The position numbers and the translations under genes are program-made. Below the pieces are notes generated by a model that searched no databases, was not told the origin of the DNA, and was given only the letters and a program-made list of their open reading frames with translations. A stretch of DNA of 64,000 nucleotides from an uncultured Prevotellaceae bacterium (GTDB lineage: Bacteria > Bacteroidota > Bacteroidia > Bacteroidales > Bacteroidaceae), in contig CALFJG010000043.1 of assembly GCA_937877625.1 (NCBI GenBank), positions 1-64,000 on the forward strand, given 5' to 3'. Numbering within the stretch: position 1 is the stretch's first letter; every line of letters starts with the position of its first letter. This document shows positions 41,308-50,482 of the stretch, piece by piece.

Positions 41308-43059
41308 TTAAATGCCGAGCGACTGCTTCACACCTTCAACTTTTTGCAGTGCTTGTGCCTTGGCAGCATCGTAGTCGTCGGCTGTCGCCATAGGAGCTTT
41401 CACCTCCACGTAGAACTTTATCTTGGGCTCTGTTCCACTGGGGCGCACGCTGACTTTTGTACCGTCGGCAGTGTACCACTGCAAGACATTGCTTTTTGCA
41501 GGCATCTCAAGAGGTGATTTGTTGCCATCGCCATCAACTGCCGTCAACGCTTCATAGTCTTTTACGCAAACCACTTTTGAACCCGCCAACTCGGTGGGCG
41601 GTGTTTGGCGGAAGCGTTCCATCATGGCTTTGATTTCGTCTGCACCGCTCTTACCAGGCTTCACTACGTTCACCGTGTGTTCCAACGAATAGCCGTATTC
41701 CACATAGATCTGTCGCAAAAGGTCGTAGAGCGTCTTGCCTTGGTCTTTCGCCCAAGCTGCTATCTCGCAAATGAGACAGATAGAGGCGGGAGCGTCCTTG
41801 TCGCGCACCTTGTCGTAGGGCAGGAAGCCGAAGCTCTCCTCGCCGCCGCCGATGTACTTCTGCTTACCCTCGCTGATGGCTATCTCGCGGGCTATCCATT
41901 TGAAGCCCGTGTAGCAGTCGCGGAGTTCTACGCCGTTTTTCTTTGCTATCTCGGCGATGAGTTCGGTGGTGACAATGGTCTTCACAAGGAAGTCGGTAGG
42001 CTTGAGCTGCCCGAGAGCGATTTTGTTCTTTATTATATAGTAGGAGAACATTAGGCAGGTCTGGTTGCCGTTGATGATCACCCACTCGCCTTTGTCATCG
42101 CGGCACACGATGGCGAGGCGGTCGGCATCGGGGTCGGTAGCCACCACGAGGTCGGCACCGAGTTTTGTACCGAGTTTCATACCGAGCGTCATAGCCTCGG
42201 CGTTCTCGGGGTTCGGACTGACGACGGTGGGGAAGTTGCCGTCGATGACCATTTGTTCGGGTACTACGTTGATGTTTTGGAAGCCCCAGGAGCGCAGGCA
42301 GAGCGGCACAATGACACGTCCCGTGCCGTGCATAGCACTATAAACGATGTTGAGGTCTTTTTGCCGTTCAATGACATCGGCATCAATGCGTGCCTCGCGC
42401 ACCGCCATCATATAGTCGTAGTCCATCTCGCCGCCGATAATCTTCACAAGATCAACATCGGCCTCAAACTTCACGTCTTCTATCTTCACCTTGTTCACCT
42501 CGGCAATAATACCTGTGTCGTGCGGCGTGAGTACCTGTGCGCCATCGCTCCAATAGGCTTTGTAGCCATTGTATTCTTTCGGATTGTGGCTTGCGGTGAT
42601 ATTCACACCGGCCACAGCTCCGAGCTGTCGGATGGCGAAACTAATTTCGGGAGTAGGTCTAAGGCTTTCGAAGAGAAAAGCGCGTATGCCGTTGGCAGAG
42701 AAGATAGCAGCCACTGTCTCAGCAAAAAGGCGGCTGTTGTTGCGACAGTCGTGGCCTACTACGACGCTCAGTTCGCCTTTTGCCTTGCCGGGAAAGGCCT
42801 TGTTGATGTAGTTAGCAAAGCCCTGCGTAGCCATTCCGACAATGTATTTGTTCATTCGGTTGATGCCGGGGCCCATTATGCCACGCAGACCGCCGGTGCC
42901 AAACTCCAGCGTCTTGTAGAAGCTTTCCACAAGTTCCGTCTTATCGTCGGCATCGAGCATACGTTGTACTTCTTGGCGCGTTTGTTCGTCGAACATAGGC
43001 GACTGCGCCCACTCGCGAGCCACTTGCTCGCACTGTTTAATGAGTTCTTGGTTTTCCAT
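41308..43059 (-). CDS. Phosphoglucomutase / phosphomannomutase family enzyme
   Basis: A 583-residue alpha-D-phosphohexomutase that moves phosphate between C1 and C6 of hexoses, feeding glycogen and surface-polysaccharide precursors. The phosphoserine loop is NITASHNPKEYNGYKAYW. The metal loop is ATDPDADRLAIV and the sugar-binding loop is GGEESFGFLPYD. The C-terminal phosphate site is SVRPSGTEPKIKFYV. Length and order match PGM2-like bacterial enzymes. It has its own promoter and lies after rsmD. Confidence 0.94.
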   Translation of the reverse strand: MENQELIKQCEQVAREWAQSPMFDEQTRQEVQRMLDADDKTELVESFYKTLEFGTGGLRGIMGPGINRMNKYIVGMATQGFANYINKAFPGKAKGELSVVVGHDCRNNSRLFAETVAAIFSANGIRAFLFESLRPTPEISFAIRQLGAVAGVNITASHNPKEYNGYKAYWSDGAQVLTPHDTGIIAEVNKVKIEDVKFEADVDLVKIIGGEMDYDYMMAVREARIDADVIERQKDLNIVYSAMHGTGRVIVPLCLRSWGFQNINVVPEQMVIDGNFPTVVSPNPENAEAMTLGMKLGTKLGADLVVATDPDADRLAIVCRDDKGEWVIINGNQTCLMFSYYIIKNKIALGQLKPTDFLVKTIVTTELIAEIAKKNGVELRDCYTGFKWIAREIAISEGKQKYIGGGEESFGFLPYDKVRDKDAPASICLICEIAAWAKDQGKTLYDLLRQIYVEYGYSLEHTVNVVKPGKSGADEIKAMMERFRQTPPTELAGSKVVCVKDYEALTAVDGDGNKSPLEMPAKSNVLQWYTADGTKVSVRPSGTEPKIKFYVEVKAPMATADDYDAAKAQALQKVEGVKQSLGI

Positions 43060-43089
43060 GGTATTTGTAATAAATAAAACTATTCAGCG

Positions 43090-43097
43090 CAAAAATA
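43090..43097 (-). promoter_or_regulatory. -7 element of the phosphohexomutase gene
   Basis: TATTTTTG on the minus strand followed by CG, about 31 bp before the start codon. No clear -33 box. Confidence 0.5.
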
Positions 43098-43127
43098 AGG
43101 AAAATACTACTTCCACACCGCCTTCTT

Positions 43128-43670
43128 CTATAAAAACGGCTTACGAAAGAAAGAGAAATGCACGCTGCCATATACGCGCGTCTCAAGGAAAGTGGCGTGC
43201 AGCGAGAAATCGTGGTCGCGTCCGTGCTCGAGCAGGAGCAGCCCACCAGCAGCGAGTGTATCACCGCTAAGAATAAGGTCGGGAAGCGTAGCGAGTTCGG
43301 GCAAGGCATACGGCGGGTCGGCAAAAACAAAGTCGAAACGCTCCGTGCAATGGCTCACATAGCGCAGCGCATCGGCACAGAGCGGGCGTGCGCACTTATC
43401 GCCTAAAGATTGTATCGTCTCGGTGATGAAACGAAAGTGTTTACGGTCTTTCTCCACGCTCACCACCAACGGACAGCCACGCGAGAGCAGTTCCAGGGAG
43501 ATAGCCCCCGTGCCTGCAAAGAGGTCGAGAGCGCGTACGTTTTTGAAATCTATATAAGCGCGTAGCACATTGAAGATATTCTCCTTAGCAAAGTCCGTTG
43601 TGGGGCGCGCCTTAAACGTAGGTGGCACGGTGAAGCGACGCCCGCCGTATTTTCCAGTGATGATACGCAT
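43128..43670 (-). CDS. rsmD: 16S rRNA (guanine966-N2)-methyltransferase
   Basis: A 180-residue SAM-dependent enzyme acting on 16S rRNA during 30S maturation. The start MRIITGKYGGRRFTVPP and the RPTTDFAKENIFNVL segment are diagnostic. SAM motif I is ALDLFAGTGAISLELLSRG and the catalytic loop is FADPPYALP. It follows the DUF3822 gene by 27 bp, the standing neighbour pair in Bacteroidetes. Confidence 0.95.
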   Translation of the reverse strand: MRIITGKYGGRRFTVPPTFKARPTTDFAKENIFNVLRAYIDFKNVRALDLFAGTGAISLELLSRGCPLVVSVEKDRKHFRFITETIQSLGDKCARPLCADALRYVSHCTERFDFVFADPPYALPELATLPDLILSGDTLAAGGLLLLEHGRDHDFSLHATFLETRVYGSVHFSFFRKPFL

Positions 43671-43697
43671 TGTTTATAGGTGGGTTCTTACACGTTC

Positions 43698-44459
43698 CTA
43701 AGCCTTTTGTACTTCAAACCTTACAGCCTGAGCAAGATCGTAAGGCAGGGCGTTGCGGCTATCGCCTATTGCCTCGGCGGAGGACACAAATCGTAGGAGC
43801 GACTGCACCACGGCTTGTTGCTTGCGTGCCTCGCCCGCCACCTTGACAGTGAGGCTGTCGGCAGGAATAGCGAGAGCCTCTACCATTCCGAGGAGAAAGA
43901 ATGTGGCATCGTCGGTATGCCGCGTAGTAAAGGTATTCAAGGCCATGAGTTTTCGCCCTTGCCAGCACAACGCATCGGTCTGGTCTTCGTGTACATAGAC
44001 TTGTAGCGTAACCCCTTCGCCATCAACCCCCTCGCGCCGCTGCAAGAGGGGTAAGAGAGCATTGTGGAAAGTAGTATGAGGAAAAGCCTCCTCCACGGCT
44101 TTGCAAACGTTTTCGGACACACCGTAGAGTAGTACATATCCGAGCGAGGGAAGCGCATCGAAAAGCACACGTCGGCGCACGCTGTCGGCAGTGGCTGCGC
44201 GATAAAGCACTTCTGCATCGCTCTCGTTAAACTCACCGAGCGGAACAAGTGTGGCAGGTGTTGAAAGGTAGAGAGCAACCTGTTGCACCCCCGCAGTAAT
44301 CGCGGCGGGAGCGGCACTGAGTGCTTCGCGTAGGTTCAGCGTAAACGACACGCGGCGGTTCATCTTATGGCAATAGTGAGCGAGCGTGTCGCCTTGCTGC
44401 CGCACCAAAGTAAGGTCATCAACAGAAACGCGGATATAGACAATAGAGTATTGTGGCAT
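43698..44459 (-). CDS. DUF3822 family protein
   Basis: A 253-residue cytoplasmic protein of unknown function. The start was placed at the first ATG (MPQYSIVYIRVSVDDLTLV); a TTG 36 bp further upstream is weaker. The sequence has the two-part ASKHA-like look of DUF3822 (VSFTLNLREAL, RRRVLFDALPSLGYVLLYGV, GRKLMALNTFTTRHTDDATF). The constant location directly before rsmD supports the assignment and hints at a link with rRNA modification, which is unproven. Confidence 0.78.
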   Translation of the reverse strand: MPQYSIVYIRVSVDDLTLVRQQGDTLAHYCHKMNRRVSFTLNLREALSAAPAAITAGVQQVALYLSTPATLVPLGEFNESDAEVLYRAATADSVRRRVLFDALPSLGYVLLYGVSENVCKAVEEAFPHTTFHNALLPLLQRREGVDGEGVTLQVYVHEDQTDALCWQGRKLMALNTFTTRHTDDATFFLLGMVEALAIPADSLTVKVAGEARKQQAVVQSLLRFVSSAEAIGDSRNALPYDLAQAVRFEVQKA

Positions 44460-44498
44460 TGTTTTGAGAAATTTCGTATATGGATGTGTTTCCAAAAA

Positions 44499-44897
44499 TT
44501 AGTGCTTGGCAAAAGCTTTGGCCACTGCTGCGGCGAGGAAGCACCCGAGCGTGTTGGCTGCAAAGTCAGCCCAGTCGCCACTACGCCCGGTGGTTAGATA
44601 GGCCTGCGCCAATTCTATAAGCCCACCCATCAGAATGGGTGCTATCAAAGCAAAGGCTAATAGGCGATGCCGCTGTGTAGCATTTAACGGGGCTTCTCGG
44701 TGGACGCGATAGTACTCTATGCGAATGCATCCACACAGCACGGCATACATCAGCAGATGCACCACCTTGTCCGACCACCGAAACTGTGGCAACGTGTCGG
44801 GCGGCAGAGGAGCCAACGAACCCCACCACACTACCATCGTCAGAAGCAACGACAGCGGATAGTTCTTTACATACAGGAGCAAACGCCGTGAAATCAT
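44499..44897 (-). CDS. VanZ-like membrane protein
   Basis: A 132-residue inner-membrane protein with about four hydrophobic spans. The VanZ-type signature is visible as SDKVVHLLMYAVLCGCIRIE and the C-terminal GRSGDWADFAANTLGCFLAA. The ATG giving MISRRLLLYVKNYPL was chosen; the longer form needs a TTG. VanZ relatives include teicoplanin-resistance proteins, but most are of unknown role, and resistance should not be assumed. It sits between the DUF4250 and DUF3822 genes on the same strand. Confidence 0.8.
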   Translation of the reverse strand: MISRRLLLYVKNYPLSLLLTMVVWWGSLAPLPPDTLPQFRWSDKVVHLLMYAVLCGCIRIEYYRVHREAPLNATQRHRLLAFALIAPILMGGLIELAQAYLTTGRSGDWADFAANTLGCFLAAAVAKAFAKH

Positions 44898-44936
44898 AAG
44901 ATTATTACGCTGTTTTTCCAAGGATGGTAATCTCTT

Positions 44937-45116
44937 CTACCAGAAGCGGCGCACCGCCTCATCGTACACAAAACCGGCATCTGCAAGGCGCGCCTCTACG
45001 TCCTTGCGGGTGGTGCCAAAAGAAGCGCAAATATCGTCTAAATCTGCATCGCTGTCGCGCAGACGCATATTTAATGTACTCAGAAGCATCGCCGTGTCTT
45101 GAGGGAGTGTATCCAT
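44937..45116 (-). CDS. DUF4250 domain protein
   Basis: A 59-residue protein found by reading the minus strand: MDTLPQDTAMLLSTLNMRLR at the start, DADLDDICASFGTT in the middle and FVYDEAVRRFW at the end. The LP-x-D-x-x-MLLS-x-x-N-x-x-LRD start and the YD-x5-FW end are those of DUF4250, a small family with a helix-turn-helix-like look and unknown function. The stop is 39 bp before the VanZ-like start, so it probably leads the DUF4250-VanZ-DUF3822-rsmD run. Confidence 0.8.
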   Translation of the reverse strand: MDTLPQDTAMLLSTLNMRLRDSDADLDDICASFGTTRKDVEARLADAGFVYDEAVRRFW

Positions 45117-45537
45117 AGATTATTACTTTATGTTTCGGAAGTAGGAAGTAGTGTAAAAGCAAGGGCGACGCGCCACCTGCCGGAGCGTACGCAACCCGCG
45201 TACAAAATTATGCAGGCGAGCCGCCTGCATTCCCAGAAAGCTGTGCCTTGTTTGCTATCATTGCTAAACAGAGAGGTCTTCATTACTTGCAAAACCTGAG
45301 TTAGGTTAAGAAGCCTAAGTAGTTCTGTTGTTTGGCCTGGTGTTTAGCATTGATTTTGTTTGCGTATCAACAGAGGCATTCTAACGCCCTTAACTACTTT
45401 CGCTACTGCTCACTTTTCTTAGTGTTACAGGGTGCGAAATTACCTTGTTTTGTCGGATTGTGCCACGTTTTGTTACCTTTTTTGGTTTCCTTGGCGGCAT
45501 TATGGCGGGAGACACGCCTTTTTAGTGACACCCACGA
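45117..45537. other. Gene-free stretch with two perfect hairpins
   Basis: No gene seen. GTACGC-aaccc-GCGTAC (45187-45203) and TGCAGGCG-agc-CGCCTGCA (45211-45229) form adjacent perfect stems, the second sharing its GCG-agc-CGC centre with the hairpin at 10587-10603. The rest is T-rich. Confidence 0.5.
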
Positions 45538-45566
45538 TTGTTTTTATTTGGAATTACATACTTTTG
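45538..45566 (+). promoter_or_regulatory. Promoter of the zinc-ribbon gene pair
   Basis: TTG (45538-45540), 18 bp, then TACTTTTG (45559-45566) followed by CA. The leader to the first ATG is about 100 nt and contains a 9-bp tandem repeat. Confidence 0.65.
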
Positions 45567-45637
45567 CACAGAACAACTTTACCGGAAAGCTGTTGAGTGA
45601 ATATTGAAAGGATCTTAACACATATCCTAAAATTCAA

Positions 45638-45673
45638 GACACAAAAGACACAAAAGACACAAAAGATACAAGA
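45638..45673 (+). repeat. 9-bp tandem repeat in a 5' leader
   Basis: Three exact copies of GACACAAAA and one changed copy (GATACAAGA), ending 2 bp before the start codon. The repeat occupies the place of a ribosome binding site. Confidence 0.85.
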
Positions 45674-45675
45674 TT

Positions 45676-46233
45676 ATGCCCAATTCGTTCTGCCCCTACT
45701 GCGGCACGCCATTGCAAGGCATCCCAACGACTTGTCCCAATTGCAACAACAAACTGATAGAAGATCGTACCGTTTATGAAAGCACAAACAACGATGCGCA
45801 CGTAGCATCTACGAAACAGAGCGGCTTACACACCGCGCTGTTAGTGGTGATTGGTGTAGTGGTCGGTATGTTGCTTAGCATTGGCGGCATTGGTGCATAC
45901 TGGTATTTCTCTAATCCGCAGACCGATGCGATGCCGACCGACACAGTAGTACCTTCTGACACAGTTTCAGAAAACACGCGCGCCACCACATCTGCCGCCA
46001 ACCCCGCAGCGTCCACGTTGACACTTAGCAACGGCGGGGAACACCAATATACAGGTACCATTGCTGGACAGCGTGTAGCCGTAACACTTAACAATACAGG
46101 AGACAATATCGTGGGGCTCTATCGCTACACGAAGTTAACCAGTAGCGACCACTTCACACTCGTCGGTAGCCTACACGGAAACAAGTTGGAACCCTACGAA
46201 CGAAACGATGACACCAACGATTCTACTGCCTAA
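45676..46233 (+). CDS. Zinc-ribbon membrane protein, probable C-terminal frameshift
   Basis: A 185-residue protein: N-terminal zinc ribbon with four cysteines (FCPYCGTPLQG...TTCPNCNN), one membrane span at about residues 50-78, and an external beta-rich domain (YTGTIAGQRVAVTLNNTGDN, GLYRYTKLTSSDHFTL). The frame ends at TAA 46231-46233. The minus-one frame goes on to 46325 with a plausible domain end (ISARLTSTGITGIITKTENG, then QYNVFLTQQ). A single-base indel near 46215-46230 therefore seems to have cut off about 33 residues. A second zinc-ribbon gene follows at once, suggesting a functional pair. No specific role is known. Confidence 0.7.
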   Translation: MPNSFCPYCGTPLQGIPTTCPNCNNKLIEDRTVYESTNNDAHVASTKQSGLHTALLVVIGVVVGMLLSIGGIGAYWYFSNPQTDAMPTDTVVPSDTVSENTRATTSAANPAASTLTLSNGGEHQYTGTIAGQRVAVTLNNTGDNIVGLYRYTKLTSSDHFTLVGSLHGNKLEPYERNDDTNDSTA

Positions 46234-46346
46234 TCTCCGCACGCCTTACGAGTACGGGTATCACCGGTATAATTACTAAGACAGAGAACGGAAAGCAATA
46301 CAACGTCTTTCTCACACAGCAATAACCCTCCTCCTACTCTTTTCCT

Positions 46347-47237
46347 ATGAAATGTCCCACGTGTGGACATAGCATTCCCTCTGACGCTCGCTTTTGCTCC
46401 AATTGCGGCGAAAAAATGGTGGGCACCACGGCATTGACACCACCGCCCGTGCCTAAGAAACGCACCGTATCTACCAATACGCCCGCCACAGGCGAGGATG
46501 CCTCTCCTACTCCAAGGCGGCGCGAGCGAAAACGTGGCTGTGGCTTCGGTTCTGTGTTGCTAACGTTAGTGCTGATACTCGGTGGCGGAGCGGCCTGGTT
46601 CTTCACCCAGCAATTTCGTCTGGAACGTGCCGCTTTTGAGCGCGTCCGCCACAGCAACTCGGTGGACGAGATTGAACAGTTTCTCACCACACGAATGTAT
46701 ATGCCCGAGGAGCATCGCCGCTATGCCGAGGCACGTATCGCCCGCCTACAAAGCGACTCGGCGGACTATATGAATGCTACCACCGTGGAGCGTTGCGAAC
46801 ACTATCTCACAGCCCACGCTGACGGGCGACACGTTGACGAGGTGCAAGCCCGCCTTAACCGCTTAAGGCGTACACGTCCCTCCATACCACAAGAGCCGGA
46901 CTCTCTGCCCGCAAGAGGAACGACCACCGCGCCAGCGACTTTCGCTGCTCCCTCAAACAAGGATGAAAGCGAGACACCAGAACACACTCCCGCCGCCACC
47001 AGTGGCAGTGCACGCTACCACGTCATCGCGGCATCGTTTGCCAACTACGACACCGCCACCTTGCGCGCCGCCGAACTACGTGGCAAGGGCTATTCGGCCT
47101 ATGTTATGGAGGCGCAGACAAACGAGGGTCGTGTCTATCGCGTTGTCGTGGCCTCCTACAGCGATGCCGCCAGTGCGCAACGCACCGTAGCAGCCCTACG
47201 CCGCGACTGCCCCGATGCGTGGGTAATGGCTAAATAA
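46347..47237 (+). CDS. Zinc-ribbon membrane protein with SPOR domain
   Basis: A 296-residue protein: zinc ribbon (MKCPTCGHSIPSDARFCSNC, four cysteines) facing the cytoplasm, a basic stretch, a membrane span at about 70-90 (GSVLLTLVLILGGGAAWFF), a helical region and a proline/threonine-rich spacer. A C-terminal SPOR domain follows (RYHVIAASFANYDTATLRAA, GRVYRVVVASYSDAASAQR). SPOR domains bind glycan strands lacking stem peptides, often at division sites, so this protein may link a cytoplasmic partner to the septal wall. It is the second of two zinc-ribbon membrane genes. Confidence 0.82.
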   Translation: MKCPTCGHSIPSDARFCSNCGEKMVGTTALTPPPVPKKRTVSTNTPATGEDASPTPRRRERKRGCGFGSVLLTLVLILGGGAAWFFTQQFRLERAAFERVRHSNSVDEIEQFLTTRMYMPEEHRRYAEARIARLQSDSADYMNATTVERCEHYLTAHADGRHVDEVQARLNRLRRTRPSIPQEPDSLPARGTTTAPATFAAPSNKDESETPEHTPAATSGSARYHVIAASFANYDTATLRAAELRGKGYSAYVMEAQTNEGRVYRVVVASYSDAASAQRTVAALRRDCPDAWVMAK

Positions 47238-47325
47238 GAATAAGTTGTATGAGAAAGCAGTTATACCGTTTGGCCTTACTTTCCACTACCCACAAGACCC
47301 TTTCAGCATAAAAAAAGTTCCAGCG

Positions 47326-48786
47326 ATGTCCTCCCCCATAGACACTATCTTCTCCTGCATTGCAACGGTTTTTCCGCATCGGTTCACGCCTTTGCAGGAG
47401 CAAGCCGCTATGCGTCTGTCTGCTTTCACCAATGCCGTGGCTCCACGCCCGGCGTTTATTTTGCGTGGCTATGCAGGAACGGGTAAGACATCGCTCGTCG
47501 CGGCCTATGTACAAGCACTGGTACAGACACACTGTCCCGTGACACTGCTCGCCCCTACGGGGCGTGCTGCTAAGGTACTCGCCGCCTACGCCAAGATGCC
47601 AGCCTATACCATCCACAAAGCCATCTATCGTCAGCACACGTTTCAAGGCGAGGACACACACTTTGAATTAGGTTTCAATGCACACAGTGGCACGGTGTTT
47701 ATTGTGGACGAAGCGTCAATGATAGCACGTGGCAGCGGTTTTGACAACCGTTTTGGTACAGGCCGTTTGCTCGATGACTTGATAGAATTCGTCTATAGTA
47801 AGCCTGCTTGCCGTTTGCTTCTTGTGGGCGACACGGCGCAGCTGCCTCCCGTGGGCGAGGCGGCGAGCCCCGCACTCTCTGCCGAGGTGATGCGTGGCTA
47901 CGGCCTCGCCGTTACAGAGATAGAACTGACCGAGGTAGTGAGACAAGCCGAAGCATCAAGCGTCCTCGCCGCCGCCACAGCCATCAGAGAGCAGTTGGCC
48001 ACAGGCGACACACGACGCCCACGCATCACCGCTAACCGCCGCGGCGAGGTACGCTACCTACCGGGCGATGAACTCATTGAGCAACTCACCTCCGACTACA
48101 GCAATTTCGGCATCGATGAGACCATCGTAGTGACACGCTCCAATCGCCGTGCTAACCTCTACAACGAAGGAATACGGGCGCGCATCTTCGACCGCGAGAG
48201 TACACTCACCCGTGGCGACCTTATAATGGTGGTAAAGAACAACTATTTCTGGGCGCAGAAAGCACAGAAAGAGAATGGCGACAACATCCCTATGCCCTTT
48301 GACTTTGTAGCCAACGGCGACAGTGCCGAGGTGGTGGCACTCACCGGTATGCACGAGCAATACGGTTTCACCTTTGCCGATGCCACGCTACGTTTTCCTG
48401 ACTACAACGGTTTTGAACTTGACTGCCGCGTACTCCTTGACACACTACACTCCGAGAGTCCCGCACTCACAGAAGAACAGGCAAACAACCTCTACGAGCA
48501 AATACTCGCCGACTACGCCGATATACCCAGTAAGAAAGAGCGTATGAAAGCCCTGCGCACCGATGCTTACTACAACGCGCTACAAATAAAATACGCCTAT
48601 GCCGTGACGTGCCACAAGGCACAAGGTGGGCAGTGGGCACGTGTATATATTGACCAAGGCTATGTGCCTGCCGAGACCGACCCCACCGACTATCTCCGCT
48701 GGCTTTACACAGCACTGACGCGCACCAGCGAACGTGTATATCTCGTAAACTTCCCACGCGAGCAAACAAATGAAGAAGAGGCTTAA
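47326..48786 (+). CDS. ATP-dependent RecD-like DNA helicase
   Basis: A 486-residue superfamily 1B helicase. The start MSSPIDTIFSCIATVFPHRF was preferred over a longer frame that overlaps poor sequence. Walker A is GYAGTGKTSL (motif I), LLAPTGRAAKVLA is motif Ia, FIVDEASMI is motif II, and LLVGDTAQLPPVGEA is motif III. Motif VI appears as RWLYTALTRTSERVYLV. The segment YAYAVTCHKAQGGQWARVYI is motif V. No RecB/RecC partner lies nearby, so this is the solitary RecD-like type found in Bacteroidetes. Confidence 0.9.
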   Translation: MSSPIDTIFSCIATVFPHRFTPLQEQAAMRLSAFTNAVAPRPAFILRGYAGTGKTSLVAAYVQALVQTHCPVTLLAPTGRAAKVLAAYAKMPAYTIHKAIYRQHTFQGEDTHFELGFNAHSGTVFIVDEASMIARGSGFDNRFGTGRLLDDLIEFVYSKPACRLLLVGDTAQLPPVGEAASPALSAEVMRGYGLAVTEIELTEVVRQAEASSVLAAATAIREQLATGDTRRPRITANRRGEVRYLPGDELIEQLTSDYSNFGIDETIVVTRSNRRANLYNEGIRARIFDRESTLTRGDLIMVVKNNYFWAQKAQKENGDNIPMPFDFVANGDSAEVVALTGMHEQYGFTFADATLRFPDYNGFELDCRVLLDTLHSESPALTEEQANNLYEQILADYADIPSKKERMKALRTDAYYNALQIKYAYAVTCHKAQGGQWARVYIDQGYVPAETDPTDYLRWLYTALTRTSERVYLVNFPREQTNEEEA

Positions 48787-48921
48787 TTCCTATACCTTGA
48801 AAACTCCGAGAAAAGATTTCTCTTAACCACGTATGCCACACCTCTTAATAACCCTTTTAGGTTAAAGCAGAACCCTAAGCGAGCCGCAACTTTTTATTTC
48901 ACCTTTAATCCCGTCCTCCCC

Positions 48922-50403
48922 TTGCCCTATCGTTTTGTATCCGCCGACGAGGCAGCCAGTTTGATTTCCCACGGCGACGTAGTGGGTTTCAGCGGTTTTA
49001 CCGCTGCAGGGTGTCCCAAAGAGATACCCTCCGCCATAGCGCGCCGAGCCGAACAGCTCCATGCTGAGGGAGTACCGTTTCAAATCACTGTAATAAGCGG
49101 TGCCAGTAGCGGCGACGCTATGGATGGTACCCTGGCACGTGCCAAAGCCGTGAGCCGACGCTACCCTTATCAAAACGTGAAAGATATGCGTGCCGCCATC
49201 AATGACGGACAAGTGCGCTACACAGATATGCACCTCTCGGAGGTGGCACAAGGTATGCGCTACGGCTTCTTACCCCGTCCGCGTGTGGCGGTCGTGGAGG
49301 CGAGCCAAATCACTGAACGCGGTGAGATAGTACCCACCTACGGCGTAGGTGTTCTGCCCACGATATGCCGATTAGCAGAGATAGTCATTGTGGAACTTAA
49401 CGTAGCCGTACCTCAAGCCTTGCGAGGCTTGCACGACATCTGTGAGCCCGCCGACCCACCCTACCGCCGAGAACTGCCCGTCTATCGTCCTGGCGACCGC
49501 GTGGGCTATGACTGTGTACGTATAGACCCCAGAAAGATTGCTTGTGTGGTGCTTACCGACCGTGCCACCGAGGTATCCTCTTTTGCCGAGACCGATGATG
49601 TGACAACGCGCATCGCTGCTAACGTGGCACGTTTCCTTGAGGGAGAGATGCAGGCTGGACGTATCCCACGAGAGTTCCTACCCGTACAAAGCGGCGTAGG
49701 CAATGTGGCAAACGCTATTCTTAAGGACTTGGGCAACAGTCCCGTGGTGCCACCCTTTGAGATGTTTACCGAAGTGATACAAGACAGCGTCATTGACCTT
49801 ATTAAGTGGGGGCGCATACGACTGGCAAGCGGCTCGTCGCTCACTTGTTCGCCGAGTAAGATAGAGGAGATTCTCGCAGCGTTAGACTTCTTTCGCCCGC
49901 GCTTAGTGCTGCGTCCGACGGAATACAGCAACTCTCCCGAGATAGTGCGACGCCTTGGTGTGATAGCCATCAACACAGCCTTGGAAGCCGACCTCTGCGG
50001 AGCGGTGAACTCTTCCCACGTAATGGGCCGACGTATGATGAACGGCATTGGCGGCTCGTGCGATTTCACAAGAAACGCTTACCTCTCCATTTTTACCACG
50101 CCAAGCACAGCCAAAGGAGGACTGATAAGTTCTATTGTACCACTCGTGGCACACCAAGACCACAGCGAGCACAGCGTAAAAGTACTCGTTACTGAATACG
50201 GCGTGGCCGACCTACGTGGCCGCTCCCCGCGTGAGCGCGCAGAGGAAATCATTGCCCACTGTGCCCATCCCGACTATCGCCCCTTACTTCAACGTTATTT
50301 ACAACACTGCCCACCCGGGCACACGGCTTTCAATCCCTCCAATTGTTTCGCCTTTCACCAAGCCTTTGAGCGAAGCGGAGATATGAGAAACGCTGAACTA
50401 TAG
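48922..50403 (+). CDS. Acetyl-CoA hydrolase/transferase family (succinate:acetate CoA-transferase type)
   Basis: A 493-residue CoA-transferase moving CoA between short-chain acids, likely succinate/propionate and acetate, in keeping with the succinate-propionate metabolism of these bacteria. The active-site glutamate lies in PFEMFTEVIQDSVIDLI. GFSGFTAAGCPKEIP and LRPTEYSNSPEIVRRLGVIA are family segments, and the C-terminal VTEYGVADLRGRSPRERAEE is diagnostic. No ATG exists before the conserved start, so a TTG codon (PYRFVSADEAA) is used as start. The exact acids cannot be settled from sequence. Confidence 0.88.
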   Translation: MPYRFVSADEAASLISHGDVVGFSGFTAAGCPKEIPSAIARRAEQLHAEGVPFQITVISGASSGDAMDGTLARAKAVSRRYPYQNVKDMRAAINDGQVRYTDMHLSEVAQGMRYGFLPRPRVAVVEASQITERGEIVPTYGVGVLPTICRLAEIVIVELNVAVPQALRGLHDICEPADPPYRRELPVYRPGDRVGYDCVRIDPRKIACVVLTDRATEVSSFAETDDVTTRIAANVARFLEGEMQAGRIPREFLPVQSGVGNVANAILKDLGNSPVVPPFEMFTEVIQDSVIDLIKWGRIRLASGSSLTCSPSKIEEILAALDFFRPRLVLRPTEYSNSPEIVRRLGVIAINTALEADLCGAVNSSHVMGRRMMNGIGGSCDFTRNAYLSIFTTPSTAKGGLISSIVPLVAHQDHSEHSVKVLVTEYGVADLRGRSPRERAEEIIAHCAHPDYRPLLQRYLQHCPPGHTAFNPSNCFAFHQAFERSGDMRNAEL

Positions 50404-50482
50404 TAATGCGTCTATATTAGAAAAGAAAACCCGCTAAACACTTAAGGGGGGGGGCTATCCTTGATTGCTTTGACATCTACAC

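Noticed and set aside
44499..44897. Glycopeptide-resistance gene
   Set aside because: Only the broad VanZ-like fold is visible, no van cluster is present, and most members have no resistance role.
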